A stretch of 64,000 nt of DNA from NCBI RefSeq assembly GCF_000002865.3, contig NW_001865039.1, positions 2,672,537 through 2,736,536 of the forward strand, written 5' to 3'. Shown piece by piece: positions 1 through 10,911 of the stretch. Made by a program: the position numbers and the translations under genes. The notes below the pieces were generated by a model. The model was given only the letters and a program-made list of their open reading frames with translations. It had not been told where the DNA came from and made no database searches. Positions within the stretch are counted from its first letter, which is position 1. Every line of letters begins with the position of its first letter. This DNA is from Monosiga brevicollis MX1 (Eukaryota > Opisthokonta > Choanoflagellata > Craspedida > Salpingoecidae).

Positions 1-2963
1 GCCAGCTATTCCGTTCGACATGCCGTGTATCATGCTACTGGCAACGATGGTTGTGGCTGATCAATTCTGCCATTTTAGAAAATAACGTGACCACCGCGGT
101 GAACAAGCAGCGCAAGATTTATTGGTTTGAAAAGTTTCTTTGGTTCATCAGGTGCGTAGGGGACAACTGGAGTATGGCAGGCTTGTCAGACTCATTTCGA
201 GGCTTGGTTCGGGACCTGCTCTGACCGCAACGCTCGCTCGTTTTTGCAGCTCCGAAAACTACCTCGTGATTGGCGGAAGGGACCGGCAGCAGAACGAGAT
301 TCTGGTCCGCCGTTACTTGAAGAAAGGTCCGTGCCCGTGTCCGTGGATGACATGCGGCCAATACGCAATCTGCCCAGTCAAAACCACAAGTGGATCTTCT
401 TCCAGTTCCCTCCGCTCATGTCTTGTGCCGTTTGATGCAGGTGACGTCTACGTACATGCGGATCTACACGGTGCAGCTAGCGTCATCGTCAAGAATCCAC
501 GCGGCGGGGACGTGCCTCCAATCACGCTCCAAGAGGCCGGCCACATGGCTGTCATTTACAGCGGTTCCTGGGAGGCGCGCATGCCGACCAGCGCGTGGTG
601 GGTCCACCATGATCAGGTATGCTCCACATTCTGCTGTGCTAGATCGTTTGTAGTGGCGTGCTAAGCTTCATGCATTTGAACTTTTGCATGTGCACATGAA
701 ATTAGGTTTCCAAGACAGCACCAGCCGGCGAGTACTTGAGCACGGGCAGCTTTATGATCCGTGGAAAGAAAAACTACCTGCCGAAGGTCGAGCTTGTCAT
801 GGGCTTTGCCATTCTTTTCAAGGTTAGTATGAGTTTGAATTGGCACTTTGCAAAAGGGACACACACCGAAATCGGTTGACGCTCTGGTCAGGCTCATGCG
901 CAGCACTGTGCTTTGGTTTCAGGTGGACGAGGGCTCGGTGGCTCGGCACGTCAATGAGCGACGACCCCGTGGGTTGGGTGAGGCCTCTGAAGCGTCGTCT
1001 CCCGCCGTATCCCGACCGCCCGAGCCCGTCGAGGCGTCCTCAAGCGGTGCAGGGGACGCCTCGCCAGTTGCTGCTGAAAGCGAGGCAGGGGATTCTACCG
1101 CCACGCAGAATAAAAACAAAGCCGAGAGCCAGCCAGCTGGTACTGCTGTGGTTGCTCCAGAAGTCCCGGCTGAATCCTCTTCTGCAATGTCCACAGCGGC
1201 GGCCATGGCGTTTCCAGACACGGAAATTAGTGTCGACTACGCATCAGCCACGCCGAGCGCCAGCGTTTCACGCACGGTATCCCACGCCCAATCAGAGGCT
1301 GACACTGCAGTGCGCAGCCGAATGCAGGGAAGCAAGGCGCGACTGAGTGCCAAGCAGAAGCGCCAGCTCAAGAAGAAAGGCTACACGCCAGCGCAGATGA
1401 GCAGCTTGACCGCCGCGGAGCTGCAAGAGCTGACTGGGGTTGACATTGCCGAACCAGCTGGGGTACCGGAGCATTCTCCAGCCGTAGACGCAGAGGAGAG
1501 TGGAGAAGACAGCGAAGGCGAGGATGATCAGCGCAACGAACACGCCCAACAGCCCGCGGTGCGCGGGAAGCGTGGCAAGAAGAAGAAGAAACAGCAAAAA
1601 TATGCCGAGCAGGTCAGCTGGTTGAATGAACATTTGCTTGATGTGCTGTTGTCATGGTTCTAGGGTTAGTCGTCGCCGCGCATGTCGGATTGTGTGGCTT
1701 ACCGTGCCTTGCACGATTTTGGCGTTATGTGCTTGCAGGATGAAGACGAACGTCAACTGCGTCTCGATCTTTTGGGGTCTGCTGGCCCACAGCTGAGCCG
1801 CGCTGATAAGCGGGCGCGTCGCAAGGAAAAGCTTGCCGCCAAGCAGCAGGCAACGCGTGATGTCCAAGGTCTCGTGACCGCATCCGACCTTTGCCTCTCA
1901 TATACCGCATCCAGCCATCGCTAACTGCGATATGCTTTTGTTGCGATTGTGAAACGAAAATCTCGATCCGTCTGTAGGTGCCCAGGGCAAGGATCAGCCT
2001 TCTGAGGCTGTGCTGCAGCAAATCAGCTCTGTCACAGATCGCATCATGGCCACAGCCGAGTCAGTGGGTCTGGTGACCACTGAGCAGACATCGAAGCAAG
2101 AGAAGATTGATGAGCAGATTCAAGCCCAGGAAGAGGTAAAGTACATCTGCTTGTGCTTTTCGCCGAGACCTTTCGCGTGGTCATGAAAGTATCAGTAGTA
2201 GTAGCAGCAGCTGCTGCGGCATGCCAATTAGGCGAAGGGCCACGGCTTTTGCTTTCCTTTGTGCGACTAAGGCTTTTTTGTTCGCGATTTGATTCTCTGG
2301 GATAACTTGGTTTCAGGAGGAGATTCGCCGACTGCTGGAAGACGAAAACATCTCACAGCTTGAAGAGGACGAGAGGGTTTGTTCTGGCACCCCTTGTGAC
2401 TTTGCATAGAACCCTTGCATGGGTGCATGACAGTGCCTGAAACTCATCTTCTGTTTTCTATGCCAACGTGCAGGATCAGCTGACCTACTTGGACGCCCTC
2501 ACAGGCTTGCCTCATCCTGACGACGAGCTGATGTTTGCCCTGCCCGTGGTTGCACCATATGGCGCGGTGCGGCAATATCGCTTCAAGGCCAAGATCGTTC
2601 CCGGCGAGCAGAAGAAGGGCAAAGGTACGACGATGTGCAGGAGGGCCCTCGATCATGCCACCAAGAATAAATATAAATTGAGGAAGATCGTGCCCAGTCA
2701 GCCATGAGCGTGCTTGCTTAAATACGGACCACGTTGGCATACTATGTCGTGCTACTAACATGAACCTCACGCCACATTTCTGCTTGGTAGCTATTCGATC
2801 CCTGATTCACCACTTTTGCACGGAGACTGGGGCGTCTTCTGCGGAGGTTGATGTGATCAAGGCCATCAAGGACCTGGAACTCTTCCGCTCCGTCCCGGGC
2901 AAAATCAAGGTCATGGCGGCGTCCAAGACGACAGGCAAGGCTGCTAAAGGCGGCAAAAAGTAG
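1..2963 (+). CDS. NEMF: NEMF/Rqc2 (Tae2) ribosome quality control factor, 3' part
   Basis: The 5' end is cut by the window. NEMF/Rqc2 binds stalled 60S subunits carrying peptidyl-tRNA and drives C-terminal tailing in ribosome-associated quality control; that role is family knowledge. Exons read about 91-151, 250-326, 441-616, 706-822, 923-1612, 1739-1868, 1978-2135, 2317-2376, 2474-2624 and 2791-2963, all joining in frame at GT-AG introns. The first four hold the NFACT-R domain ([45 protein letters not shown]). The 690-bp exon 923-1612 is a low-complexity Ser/Ala/Glu linker with basic KKKKK runs. The last exons give the NFACT-C domain ([22 protein letters not shown], then the lysine-rich tail [12 protein letters not shown]). 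The order NFACT-R, charged linker, NFACT-C fits the family. Confidence 0.93.
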
Positions 2964-3258
2964 AAGAAGAAAAAAACAAAAAAACAAAAAAACAAAAACA
3001 AAAACCACACATCAGGCAGCCGAACCACTTTTTAGGCTCTTGTCTGACGCGTGGTCCAAGCTGCAAAATTGGACAATCTGTTGCCAGTCCATCAGGAGTT
3101 AAAGACGACATGAGTCACAAATACCTTCTGGGCAAAAGAGGGAGAGGGAGGGAAGAGAGAGGCGAGAGGAGGGAGGAGAGGAGAAAGAGAAGGGGCCAAG
3201 CCATTTTGTTGCGTTTGCACACTGGGCGTGCTTCTCTTTGGCATGCAGCAAAGAGAGC
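2964..3258. other. Tail-to-tail intergenic region NEMF / RhoGAP
   Basis: 295 bp with an A-rich run after the NEMF stop (2964-3005) and a purine-rich GGGAGAG/GAGAGG run (about 3134-3193). These are probably the two 3' UTRs; nothing else is seen. Confidence 0.6.
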
Positions 3259-5907
3259 TTACGTAATAACTTTGTGTGTGGGATCGCAGAGACGGGAAAA
3301 GGTTTCGTGGGCTGAAGAGGATGACAGATCGGGATATTGCCCAGACAGAAACTCGTAGAGAGGCACAAATTCATCCTCACTCAGGGTACCATTTTCATCC
3401 GTGTCAAAGCGCTACCGGGGGGTCAGATGCATCGTGAGGCACAGGCAAGTGGGACCAAGCTGGGCGAAAAATGGCCCGAGTTATGCGGTGTGCGTGAGTT
3501 TTGATCAAGCGGGCCTTCTTGAAGTCACCTTGAAGAGCGCAGCAGTGGTGCGCAAGATTTGCGCCTGCGCATACGAGGTCACGAGGCTGCTGCGAACGCA
3601 CCAGCTGTATAAAAACACAGCGCATGGAGTAAGCTGTACGACATGGGCAGACGGTCAGTTTAAACGCATTGTCAGAGGCATCGCACTTTTCAAAAGAGGC
3701 AAGATCCACCCCAGGCATGCCCGTTGCCATGGAGTCGTAGGTGTCCTCAAGCTCGTATGACCACACCAGGCCCTGAAGGAAGCCAGGGGTTGGACATGGG
3801 GGTAGAAGGTCAGCGTTGGATTGACTTGCAGCAGAATATGGGTCCAGGGTAGGCGTGAGAACACTCGTCTCGACGCACCAGTTCATAAACAGCTTTGCGA
3901 AACTCCTCCATCGTCAGGAATTCGCCATCGAGCGCATGCTGCATGAAGAGACCATATAGTACGTCGTGGACGTGACCACGGACGCTCCGGCCGCGGAACA
4001 GGGGAACTTTGACCGCCGGGGTATAGCGGACAGAGCTCAGAGCTTCCACGATTCGATCGTGTGTTAGCATGTACGTGACTGCCTTTGTGTCAAGGCTGGG
4101 GAGCGCACGTTGGTTCATCGTGAGAACAAGCGGTTTAAAAAAAGAACTTGAGGCGTGGACAGCATGGGCTACGATGTTTGTTCAAGGCGAGCGCCAGGAT
4201 CGACGGGCATGAGAAAGTACGCACCCAGAGTTTTTCAGAGCAGCCATCATGGCAGCAGGTTCGTTGCCTGCATTCGGGGCCAGGATGGTGGGGGCCAAAC
4301 ACACGGCCAGGTTGGTGGGCGTCATCTTATTGATGGCCGATTTGGCCGTAATCTACCAAATGGGCACCACGAAATCAGGCGGCAAAGGGCTCAGCGCTTG
4401 GGGAGCATGGCAAGTTCTGCAGGTACGGCATGTGGAACACGTACGCGCCGCCAGTGGGACAAGAGCAAGTGGGCACAATCGCGGTGGTGTGGAGGCACCC
4501 GGACCATGATTGCACACAAGCGATCAACGATGGCCTCCTCGTCCTTCTCCTTGACAGCCTCAATGATCTCAGGGTAGCTAAGGTACGCACACACGCGCAC
4601 GTGTGGACGCACGCACAAAAGAAGAAGGCCAGTCAAGAGAACGCGTCCATTCGTGCGCCCAGAGACTGCGACCTGCGACGTACAGAAATTTGGTGAAGAG
4701 GGGTTCGGGCAGGGCAGCAAGGTAGCGCTTGAGGAGAGCAGCCACGGTGTAAAGGTCCATGTCTGTGTTGGCCGGGATCTGCACGGGAAACAAGGGTTGA
4801 TCCGGGAGATCTGAGGGTGCGACGTGTGCATGGAGATCATTGTGCGCCGACAGAACAAGGGGTAGCCTGAGGTGAGCAACCAACTTGACGGTAGAGCGGG
4901 TCAGCGTTTAAGCGCTCGTGCATAATGGTAAGACTGCGTGCATCGCCGGAGATGCGGTAGATGCCCTCTAAGGTATGCACAAGCATGAGAGGAGCGGGAT
5001 TGAAAGGCCCAGAACAACAAGACTAGTGTAAACAAGACGGCCAACATGTTGCCTGTACCAAGGTTGGCGGCATTGCAGTCATCCAGGATCTGGGTGCACT
5101 GCGTAATGATAGAGGGTACGTCTGAGCCTTCGCGCTCGCAGGCGGCGCTCAAAGGTAATCCAAAGAGGCCCTTGCCATCGCTGTACTGCAACGTCATGAA
5201 GAGGTAACCTGCATCACACGAAAGGTGAGTCGTTGTCCGGTCTGGGTCCAGGCAAAAACTGGCTTGTAGGCCAGCCGATCATTTTTCTCGTTCTTGCTTT
5301 GAGTCGCACTAGCTCCTACCAGCGTGTTCATTGGTCTCGGGATACGTCAGAGGCAGATCGAGTTTGTAGCGCTGGGAGCTCAGATCCAGCTCGTCCAGAT
5401 TGATGGTGGCAACACCGCAAAGGTCATTCTTAGAGAAACTGGCCATCATGATCAGGGGCAGCAAAGACATGGAGGCAGGAAAGCAAGACAGGTCAGAGAC
5501 GAATTGTTGTTATACAACGCCGGCGCCATTGCCGCGTGCCTTAGGAGAACAAGGCATGAGCGCACCGGTCCCAATCGTAGACGACAACCTTGACAATGCC
5601 ATCCCGGGGAGCGTTGAGGCAGAGCACTTCATTAAAGTCAGGGTTGAGGGTCTTCATCTGGGTTTTGGATCGGACCTGGGATACAAATGTGCAGAGCATC
5701 ATTTGGCGAGTGTCAAGTTGCGGGATGCGCTGGTTGCAAAGCGCACAGTCGTCGAGCGGGCGCTCAGCCCGCGCTGCCCACCTTGGGAGGGTCTGCCTGT
5801 GGGCAAGAAAATTCGACAAATGGATCGGAGTACCCGTTGCGGTCCATGGCCAACAAGTCGCGGCCTGCTAGCAGCGTAATCTTCAGCGTACCGCCCTCGG
5901 ACGCCAT
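3259..5907 (-). CDS. C2-RhoGAP-EF-hand protein (Rho-family GTPase-activating protein)
   Basis: Multi-exon gene on the minus strand. The start ATG at 5905-5907 opens a C2 domain (LKITLLAGRDLLAMDRNGYSD, then LNPDFNEVLCLNAP and VVVYDWDR across an intron). Next comes a RhoGAP domain with the arginine-finger motif GIYRISG (about 4940-4965), CEREGSDVP upstream of it, DLYTVAALLKRYLAALPEPL (about 4710-4770) and MTPTNLAVCLAPTILAP (about 4270-4330). The C-terminus has an EF-hand-like segment (DGEFLTMEEF, about 3900-3940) and a good EF-hand loop DTDENGTLSEDE in the last exon 3259-3411. The stop is at 3259-3261. RhoGAPs switch off Rho/Rac/Cdc42 by supplying the catalytic Arg; C2 and EF-hands suggest calcium or phospholipid control (inference). 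I do not recognise a metazoan orthologue with this domain order. Some middle exon borders are uncertain. Confidence 0.85.
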
Positions 5908-7245
5908 CTTGTCTTGTCGTGTAGTTGCAGGATCTGCAGTCCAAGCAGTCCAAGCACCGAGCATCAGAGTTGGGCGCGCCCTCGGATCATCCCACCATGG
6001 ATAAAAACAACAGGTGTTTCTCAAAGCAGACAGAGTTCATGCCACGCTTTTCTCCTTCATGTTTCAAATCCATCACCCCCCGCCACCCCCTCCCCCACAA
6101 AAACAGCAACCGGTCCGATCAGACGAGCTTCGCCAGACTGCTGCGACTGCCATTTGTACCCAACACACACATACACACACTTCAGAAAAAAAAAAAAAAA
6201 AGCCCTTAAAGCACCAAACTTTATCTGACATCTCACCCCAAGAGAACTTATCTGACATTCTGACATCCGCCAGCATGATGCCCTCTCTCTTCGATGGAGC
6301 CTCTCGCTCCTTCTTTTCCTTTCCTGGGAAAGGCAGCGGCAGCTTTCGCTGGCTGTCTGCAGGGAGGGTTGTGGTGGAGGAACCATGCGCTGGCAAGCTC
6401 GCCTCTTGGCTTGGTCTCCAGCCTGGTTCTGAACCACGTCCACATTATCATTGCCAGGACCTGATTCTTCTTTTCAATTCAAGATCAAGACGAAGCATCA
6501 CGTCTTCGTGACAACATCACACACATGTATGTTCAGGAAGAATTTTTAATTTTCAGCTCTTTCTTTCTCTCTGCGTTTGCACGTCAACCTCGACCCCTCT
6601 CTCACTTCTGACAATCATTGACCCCAAACCTCTGGTTTTACCATGATTTACCCCTTTTAAGTTTGCGGCTGACATTAAATTCTCTTCCACTACCACACCC
6701 CATCAACCCTCTCTCTCCAATTTACCAGTCACCGTTGCCCATCTCTATAGCCCATCTCTGCTCTCTGCCCCCTTGTCCTCCAATTCCCAATTTCCTCCGA
6801 CTGGCTGTGGCCCGTGCCCCGATACTCGGCCCCGGTTCACTGATACTGTCGCCAAGGGCAAGCGCATGATCTATTTACTTCAACTTCACCAATTCGCGTG
6901 TTCCATTTTGACGGTTGGTTCGGCGCCCCCACAAAACACGCTTCGCAGGGCTGGGCAGCACACGAGTCCTGGTCCTGATTGAACCTTTTCTGGACAAGGA
7001 GGCAATTGTGAATTCTGAAGGCCCATCAGCAGCTTGGGGGTGTCTGATCGGCGCCAGCCCCTCGGCCACCCGTATCTACACAGCGACGCCATTCTTGCCA
7101 TTGTTGGAAGTCGACGTTCTCACCACGGCATTCGACGCAAGCTTGACCGTGGGCGCGCACAGCCTTTTCTCTTGCGCGCCCGCGCTGGTCCGCGCTCGCT
7201 CAGCCGTCTAGGCGAAGCACTCGATTGTATTTGCGTCCGCCCAGC
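5908..7245. promoter_or_regulatory. Divergent promoter region, RhoGAP gene / ENT transporter
   Basis: 1.3 kb, pyrimidine-rich on the + strand (CT-rich at 6279-6325, 6560-6610 and 6700-6780). It holds a poly(A) run at about 6186-6201 followed by two copies of a TATCTGACAT motif (6221-6231 and 6249-6258), the second with an extra overlapping TCTGACAT. No conserved coding frame is seen. Confidence 0.45.
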
Positions 7246-8940
7246 ATGGGTGGCCGAAAAGCGGCGGCCTATCAACCGCTGCTTTCTGCCCCATCCATCG
7301 ACGGGCAAGACAATCGCTCGTCGCGCTACGATGGCCGTGTCGGTGGTGGCCATCGGCCTTCCAATACCCTGAGCCTCAACTTCGACCACACTAACAAGGA
7401 TGATAGCGAGGATCGTTACGAGCTTCTTGTGCAACACACCACCGTCAGCTGGACCCTGCGCTTCCTCTTTTTCCTGTGTGGCGTCAGCACCTTTGCCCGC
7501 AGCGAGGTTGTACTCATGCAGACGCAGATGTACGCTGAATGCTTCGGTCTCGGTGAATACTTTTATGCACTTGCCAGTATCTCCATCTTTATGCCAGGCA
7601 TTCTGGTTCAAATGCTCCAATCCAAGTTTGATGCACGCCTTGATCAGCACTTTGGAACAGCGCGCTCCGCCACCTGGCGCATTATGCTGGCTTATCTCGG
7701 TATGTTTTTGCGGTTGCACGAGGCCACGCTGCCGCACTTGTGTTGTTTCTACCTCTGATTGGGCGACAAACTCACTCGCTCTTCTCCATTATTGCTACCT
7801 CTCCCCTTGCTGCCCCCGGGTGTCAGTTTCCTTGACAGCCCTGATTGTCCTGGTCATCATGACGCGTGTCAACACCAACCTGCAATCCTCCGCGCCTTTC
7901 GTATACTTCCTGCTGAGCATCATGGGCCTGGGCATCTCCGTCTCCTTTGGCACTTACACTCAGATTGTCTCCATGTTTCCACCCGAGCTCCATCCCCTCT
8001 TCTTCTTTGGTACCTACGCGCCGTTTTTCGTTTTTGCCCCCGTGAACATTGCCGTCGGGAACCTTTGCGAGAAGGCAAGTGACCCGAATATCGCTCGCTC
8101 CGATGCTGTGTGTATCCGTCTCGGTCTAACCTTTGTTCTCGTGCGGGCATGCACGTGTTCTGCATGTACGCTTGTTCTCTTCAGAACAACGGCGTGTGGA
8201 GCTTGCGTTGGGATAGCATCGATATCTACTACACGGTCGGCGTGGCTCTGTCAATTGCGGGTGTACTGAGCTTTCTGGGCGTTGTGCGCTACCCCAAATC
8301 CAGGTTGCTCTTTGATCGCAAGGACGCTGAATTGCGTGCGCGCAGTCACCACCGCTTCGTCATTCCGGTTGAACAAGACAATCTTGAGGATAGTACGGGC
8401 GCGCAACTCAACTTGAGCGTGGCCCGTAAGGCCGTGTTTGATGAGCTTAGCCTGCATCTTCGTGATTACCTGCGCCTTCTTTGGCAAGAGTCTTTGACCC
8501 AGGTGCTGGTCACCATCTGTTCCACCCTCTTGGCCGCCTTGTACATTGACTTTAAGCCCACACACTTTGAGAATCTGCCCACGATTCTCATGTATGACTA
8601 CTACATCTGCACCTCCCTCGGCGTGGTCATGACTTCTTGGCTACCGTTTCGGCGCCTCTTCACCCCATCTCGCATCTTGATCCTGGCCGCCTTGCGCCTG
8701 GCCCTGGTCCCCTTTGCCGTGATGGCAATCAATGGCATCATTGGTACCAACGACTACGTCCTACTTGCCATCAACAGTGTCCAGATGTGGCTAGCAGGCA
8801 TCATCTTCTCACTTTCTTTCTCTCTAGCCTCGGATAAGTTTCGCAGCAAGCCGGCTCGCACCCGCGCCTCGACCATCATGAATGTTGTCTATTACGTTGC
8901 CATGGCCATTGGTATGGGTGTTTCCTTTGCTTTGCACTAA
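7246..8940 (+). CDS. ENT/SLC29-like multi-pass transporter
   Basis: Three exons: 7246-7699, 7827-8074 and 8185-8940, giving 485 residues. The upstream in-frame reading opens with non-ATG codons, so ATG 7246 is the start. The cytosolic N-terminus (about 60 residues) is followed by about ten hydrophobic segments, a hydrophilic central loop (about residues 270-320) and a C-terminal half. In that half the order YDYYICTSLGVVMTSWLPF, an Arg-containing helix (LILAALRLALVPF) and a final helix with MGVSF resembles equilibrative nucleoside transporters. The family has 11 TM helices and about 450-500 residues, consistent here. The substrate is inferred from family only. Intron 2 (8075-8184) uses a GC donor (gcaagt); it is 110 bp and must be removed to keep frame. 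The head-to-head neighbour is the RhoGAP gene. Confidence 0.72.
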
Positions 8941-9386
8941 GTTTCACAGTTCCAGTCACATCATCACGCTTTGCAAGGGTACCGAGCAAGTTTGTTTTCC
9001 TGTTCTCGTGCAGATCGCTCTCGAAACGATTCAATGGTGCTTGTCAAGAGTAGACGAGCCAACGCATTACATCTTCCACTCCTGGTCGCGCCTAGCACAT
9101 GTCCATGTGTTGCGCGTGGCGATATCCTGTTACAAAGCACACTGCAATTGAGCCTGCGCCTTTCTTTCTCGCACCTTTTCTGTTGATCCGAGCACGGGAA
9201 ATGGCCGGCGGGGAGTCGAGCGTCAGCAAATGCAAAGATGCGCCTTTAAAAACCACGATGAATTCATTTATCTAGTACTTCAACTAAAAGTCTACATCAG
9301 TGTTTCGCCTGTTTGGCTTGCTTGGCACCTTTTTGCAAAGTGAAACAAGTCAGGATATGAGATAGAAAGAGAAGACTCAGTACAGG
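8941..9386. other. Tail-to-tail region ENT transporter / Eaf6
   Basis: About 450 bp, presumably 3' UTRs. On the minus strand, about 9303-9340 reads KKGAKQAKQAKH before a stop, which could be a last basic Eaf6 exon. This is undecided. Confidence 0.4.
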
Positions 9387-10367
9387 TCAAGGGTCGTCCC
9401 GATATTGGTGAGTGCTCGCTGACCGACCTGTTGCACTTGCTTCGCCCTGGGACGGGCCACGCTTGCTTCGTGGCGTGTTTGACGTTGCGATTGCCGCCTC
9501 GGGTGTGTTCTTCCTTTCAGTATCGATGTCAGTCACTTCAGTCTTGGGCATGAGCTCATGTGGACCGCTGAGGGTGGCGGGAGCCACGTTGGGCAAGAGT
9601 GGTACGGCCGGCTGCGTGATCAACAGAGCGGTGTGCCAACGTACACGCAAAAAAAGCAAGTGGCCGCAGGTTTTTAGAGGATGTCTTGCAAAACGACAGC
9701 AGATGATCAACGTGCCACAGCGGCGCTTGGGAGGAGCATGACTTGACACATACCAGTTCTGACCAAACTGACGAGCGAGAAAAGATGTGGTGCTCTGGCT
9801 TGACTTTGGGCTTGACAGGGGCTTTATCGTGGCTCGACCTAGAAGCAGGGCAGGTGCATTCCTTTTGTTCATCCTCGCGATTGTTCCCATGGCCACCAAG
9901 CAAAGCCGGGGCTCGGAGACGCCTTACGCTTTGAGGGCTTCCCAGCCAATCACGGCGTTTCCAAAGGTGGATTCATTCAGATACGAGTGTTCATAGTTGA
10001 CAATCTAGCCAAACCACCAGCTGTGAGATGCGGCAGGGTACGCAGTGCGTGCGGGTAGCAGCAAGGATATCAACTACGCGCAGGAACACACCTGACTGTG
10101 AATTTCACGCAGATCTCGCTGCCACCGCAAAAAAATGACAAAGGAGAGCAACCGTGAGACACAAGCAGGGTTCATTGTCATTCACTCGATCGCTCGCTCA
10201 TATAGCACCACCCGCACCTCAATTTCGCTGCGCCGTTGCATGAGGGCCAAATAGGCACGTTGCGGGTCATGGGCCACAGCTGCAATGGCACCACCAGTGG
10301 AAGTGGGGGCAGTTGCGGCAGTGGCACCACCCACCGCCGCCTTGCGGCCTTCGCTTCGTCGTGGCAT
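9387..10367 (-). CDS. MEAF6: Eaf6/MEAF6-like histone acetyltransferase complex subunit
   Basis: The start is ATG 10367 (MPRRSEGRK). Exons are 10218-10367 (50 codons, Ala/Thr-rich N-terminus), a 27-bp micro-exon 10092-10118, 9928-10004, then about 9730-9890 and 9387-9625. The join QRRSEIE|RDLREIHSQ|IVNYEHSYL aligns without gaps to the Eaf6 coiled-coil-to-SYL block, followed by GNAVIGW and later IFSRSSV, which match the family signature (GN-I-GW, LFSxSS). Eaf6 is a small subunit of NuA4 and MYST-family acetyltransferase complexes. The frame across the intron near 9928 does not close cleanly with GTAAGG as donor, so one splice site there or the assembly is uncertain. The C-terminal end (stop at 9387, or a further basic exon near 9300-9330) is also uncertain. 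The gene is head-to-head with the kinase gene, 544 bp apart. Confidence 0.72.
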
Positions 10368-10671
10368 TTGCGCAAGCGCTGACCAGGCTCTTGCTCCAAC
10401 GAACATACACGATCCAGATCCAGGATGAGAACGGGCCTGCAAGCTCTCTGCCCGCAAACTTTATGCACCTTCTCCACAATTGATGCGAGAATAAGGGCGA
10501 GGACGGGGGTCAAGGCGAGGACGAGGAGGACGAGGACGAGGACGAAGAGAAGCCCCCCCGAAAAAAAACGGTTCAAAAGACTGAATGTCAGACTTTTGAT
10601 CCTTTCCTCTGACATCCCATCTCTCTCTCTTTCTTTCTTCTTCTCTCTCAGACACTCCATCTCTCTCTTTT

Positions 10672-10751
<80 letters not shown>

Positions 10752-10911
10752 GTCTTGTTGTGCTTTTCCTTTGTGTCTTTGCTCTTTACTTCTCAAACCG
10801 ACCATCTCTCTCTCTCTCTCTCTGTGCATTTTGTTTGGGCTCGAGCGACGGGCTTGGCCTGTGGTGCCGCTGAGGGGGGCGTGGCGGGGGGGTCACCGAA
10901 GTAGGGGTTGC
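10368..10911. promoter_or_regulatory. Divergent promoter region Eaf6 / AGC kinase with CT tract
   Basis: 544 bp between start codons. An A run (10561-10568), TCTGACAT at 10608-10615, and a CT-rich block from 10616 to 10820 including a long pure (TC)n (about 10675-10746). The block is pyrimidine on the kinase coding strand. Confidence 0.5.
10675..10746 (+). repeat. (TC)n microsatellite
   Basis: A pure CT dinucleotide run of about 72 bp lies within the kinase promoter/5' UTR. Confidence 0.97.

Noticed and set aside
840-1346. 168-residue alternative plus-strand frame over the NEMF linker exon
   Set aside because: It starts within an intron and lies out of frame with the charged linker that connects the two NFACT domains.
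10461-10829. Arg-Glu / Leu-Ser repeat open frames over CT tracts (also 55826-56143 and 56140 region)
   Set aside because: They are translations of dinucleotide repeats; the neighbouring exons show these tracts are promoter or intron sequence.
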